Positions 5,664-6,760 of a stretch of 6,760 nt of DNA are shown one piece after another. The notes beneath the pieces were generated by a model that saw nothing but the letters and a program-made list of their open reading frames with translations, made no database searches and had not been told where the DNA came from. Numbering within the stretch: position 1 is the first letter of the stretch; every line of letters starts with the position of its first letter. Origin of the DNA: an uncultured Terrimonas sp. (GTDB lineage: Bacteria > Bacteroidota > Bacteroidia > Chitinophagales > Chitinophagaceae); contig CAMPJQ010000156.1 in the NCBI GenBank assembly GCA_946886925.1, positions 1 to 6,760 of the forward strand, in the 5' to 3' direction. Made by a program: the position numbers and the translations under genes.

Positions 5664-6712
5664 TGTTTATACAGGCTGCGGCAGGCATATCACCCCAACC
5701 TTCTTTCGGTGCTTTGTTAACTGAACCTGTTGTTTATGCGGGGAACAGGTTGAGTTGTATAGAACCTGATTATGGACAGCTCATTGACCCTAAAATGATC
5801 AGGCGCATGAGCCGGATTATAAAAATGGGGGTTGCTGCCGCAATGGATTGTTTAAAAGCATGTGCAACGGAAATGCCCGGCGCTATTATAACCGGAACGG
5901 CCTATGGTTGCCTGGCAGATACGGAAGTGTTTCTTTCGAAAATGGTGGAGAACAAAGAAGAACTGCTTACACCTACGGCTTTTATACAGTCAACCCACAA
6001 TACCGTTGGGGCGCAAATTGCATTGCTGCTCAAATGCCATAACTATAATAATACATTTGTGCACAGGGGATTTTCCTTTGAAAGTGCATTACTGGACGCC
6101 ATCACTTTATTACAGGAACAGCATGCTCCAACTGTTCTGGTAGGTGGGATAGATGAACTCACCGATACCAGTTTTGCGCTCCTCAGCCGGTTTGGATTGT
6201 ATAAGAAAGATATTTCTTCCGGTAAGAACTTATACGATGGGACCGCAAAAGGAACAATAGCGGGAGAAGGGACAGCCTTTTTTTTATTGGCCGCAAAACA
6301 TTCCGGGAACGACTATGCGCAGTTAAACGGTTTATATACTTTTTATAAACCCCGTGATGTTCAGGAAATCGAAATAAATATTCAATCTTTTTTATCAGCC
6401 CATGCCATTGGTATGGATGATGTTGATCTTGTAATAACCGGTCAAAACGGCGATGTACATGAGGATGCGATATATGAACAGCTTGCACAAACTACCTTTA
6501 AAGGCAAATCCAGTGCCCGGTTCAAGCATTTATGCGGTGAATATCCTACGGCAACTTCCTTTGCCTTGTGGCTGGCCGCCCATATTATAAAAGCAGGAAT
6601 AATTCCTTCCTGTACTTCAGTTAGCAGCAATAATAAGCGCCCCCGGCGTATATTAATATACAATCACTATCAAAATACTCATCACGCTTTATACCTGCTG
6701 TCTGCATGCTGA
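5663..6712 (+). CDS. Inactive KS-like protein, probable chain-length-factor partner
   Basis: This 349-residue protein keeps the ketosynthase fold but has lost the catalytic triad. The nucleophile loop reads VHRGFSFES, placing Phe137 at the Cys position. The HGTGT region reads TGQNGD, with Asn262 for the first His. The second His region reads KHLCGEYPTA, with Glu293 for His, while Lys288 at the conserved spacing is kept. The VGGIDELTD strand and the GEGTAFFLLA segment are KS-like. Loss of catalysis with the fold retained, directly downstream of an active KS, is what chain-length factors of type II systems look like, so it probably shapes the pocket that limits polyene length. The start is ATG 5663, which shares one base with the KS stop; an upstream in-frame reading from 5633 only translates the KS tail. 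There is no Shine-Dalgarno at the right distance, so re-initiation is likely. It overlaps the next gene by 7 bases. Confidence 0.85.
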   Translation: MFIQAAAGISPQPSFGALLTEPVVYAGNRLSCIEPDYGQLIDPKMIRRMSRIIKMGVAAAMDCLKACATEMPGAIITGTAYGCLADTEVFLSKMVENKEELLTPTAFIQSTHNTVGAQIALLLKCHNYNNTFVHRGFSFESALLDAITLLQEQHAPTVLVGGIDELTDTSFALLSRFGLYKKDISSGKNLYDGTAKGTIAGEGTAFFLLAAKHSGNDYAQLNGLYTFYKPRDVQEIEINIQSFLSAHAIGMDDVDLVITGQNGDVHEDAIYEQLAQTTFKGKSSARFKHLCGEYPTATSFALWLAAHIIKAGIIPSCTSVSSNNKRPRRILIYNHYQNTHHALYLLSAC

Positions 6713-6760
6713 ACTTTAATACCATTAATATTGCTTTTATCACTTTGCTGATCGGAATGA
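6706..6760 (+). CDS. Start of an unidentified protein with hydrophobic N-terminus (partial)
   Basis: An ATG at 6706 opens a frame that runs 18 codons to the window edge without a stop, giving MLNFNTINIAFITLLIGM. It overlaps the previous stop by 7 bases (ATGCTGA), the same tight coupling as the genes before it, so it is probably the next operon member. From about residue 7 the segment is hydrophobic with few charges, suggesting a membrane anchor or signal peptide. Pigment loci of this kind often continue with membrane-anchored enzymes, but the visible part is too short to name a family. Confidence 0.55.
   Translation, partial: MLNFNTINIAFITLLIGM

Overview
The window reads as the interior of a pigment-type polyketide cluster, of the aryl polyene / flexirubin kind, from a member of the Bacteroidota. 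The lineage is inferred from three things: A-rich start regions with little Shine-Dalgarno signal, spacers filled with short degenerate repeats of a kind I associate with Chitinophagaceae-like genomes, and a gene content (ketosynthases, free-standing ACP, halogenase-type flavoenzyme, aryl methyltransferase) familiar from flexirubin loci. No ammonia-lyase, dialkylresorcinol synthase or acyltransferase lies inside the window, so the choice between flexirubin and a plain aryl polyene stays open.

All genes are on the + strand. The order is: the C-terminal part of a catalytically complete ketosynthase (1-794); a SAM-dependent methyltransferase of the OMT-like fold (834-1904); a repeat-filled spacer (1905-2113); a flavin-dependent halogenase-family enzyme with its diagnostic motifs intact (2114-3361); a second repeat spacer (3362-3475); a short ketosynthase-like protein without an active-site Cys (3476-4120); an acyl carrier protein overlapping it (4101-4364); a third repeat spacer with a hairpin (4365-4463); a full ketosynthase (4464-5663); a ketosynthase-like chain-length-factor-type partner overlapping by one base (5663-6712); and the first 18 codons of a protein with a hydrophobic N-terminus (6706-6760, runs off the edge).

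The likely division of labour is as follows. The ACP carries the growing polyene. The 4464-5663 ketosynthase pairs with the inactive 5663-6712 protein to extend it, and the 1-794 ketosynthase supplies a second condensing activity. The methyltransferase and the halogenase-family enzyme decorate the aryl head group. The short KS-like protein is either a second chain-length factor or a structural partner. Four ketosynthase-fold proteins in under 7 kb, two catalytic and two with Phe where Cys should be, is the most notable protein-level feature. At the DNA level, the three long spacers all carry short repeats, two of them as tandem heptamers, and two spacers share a 14-base block.
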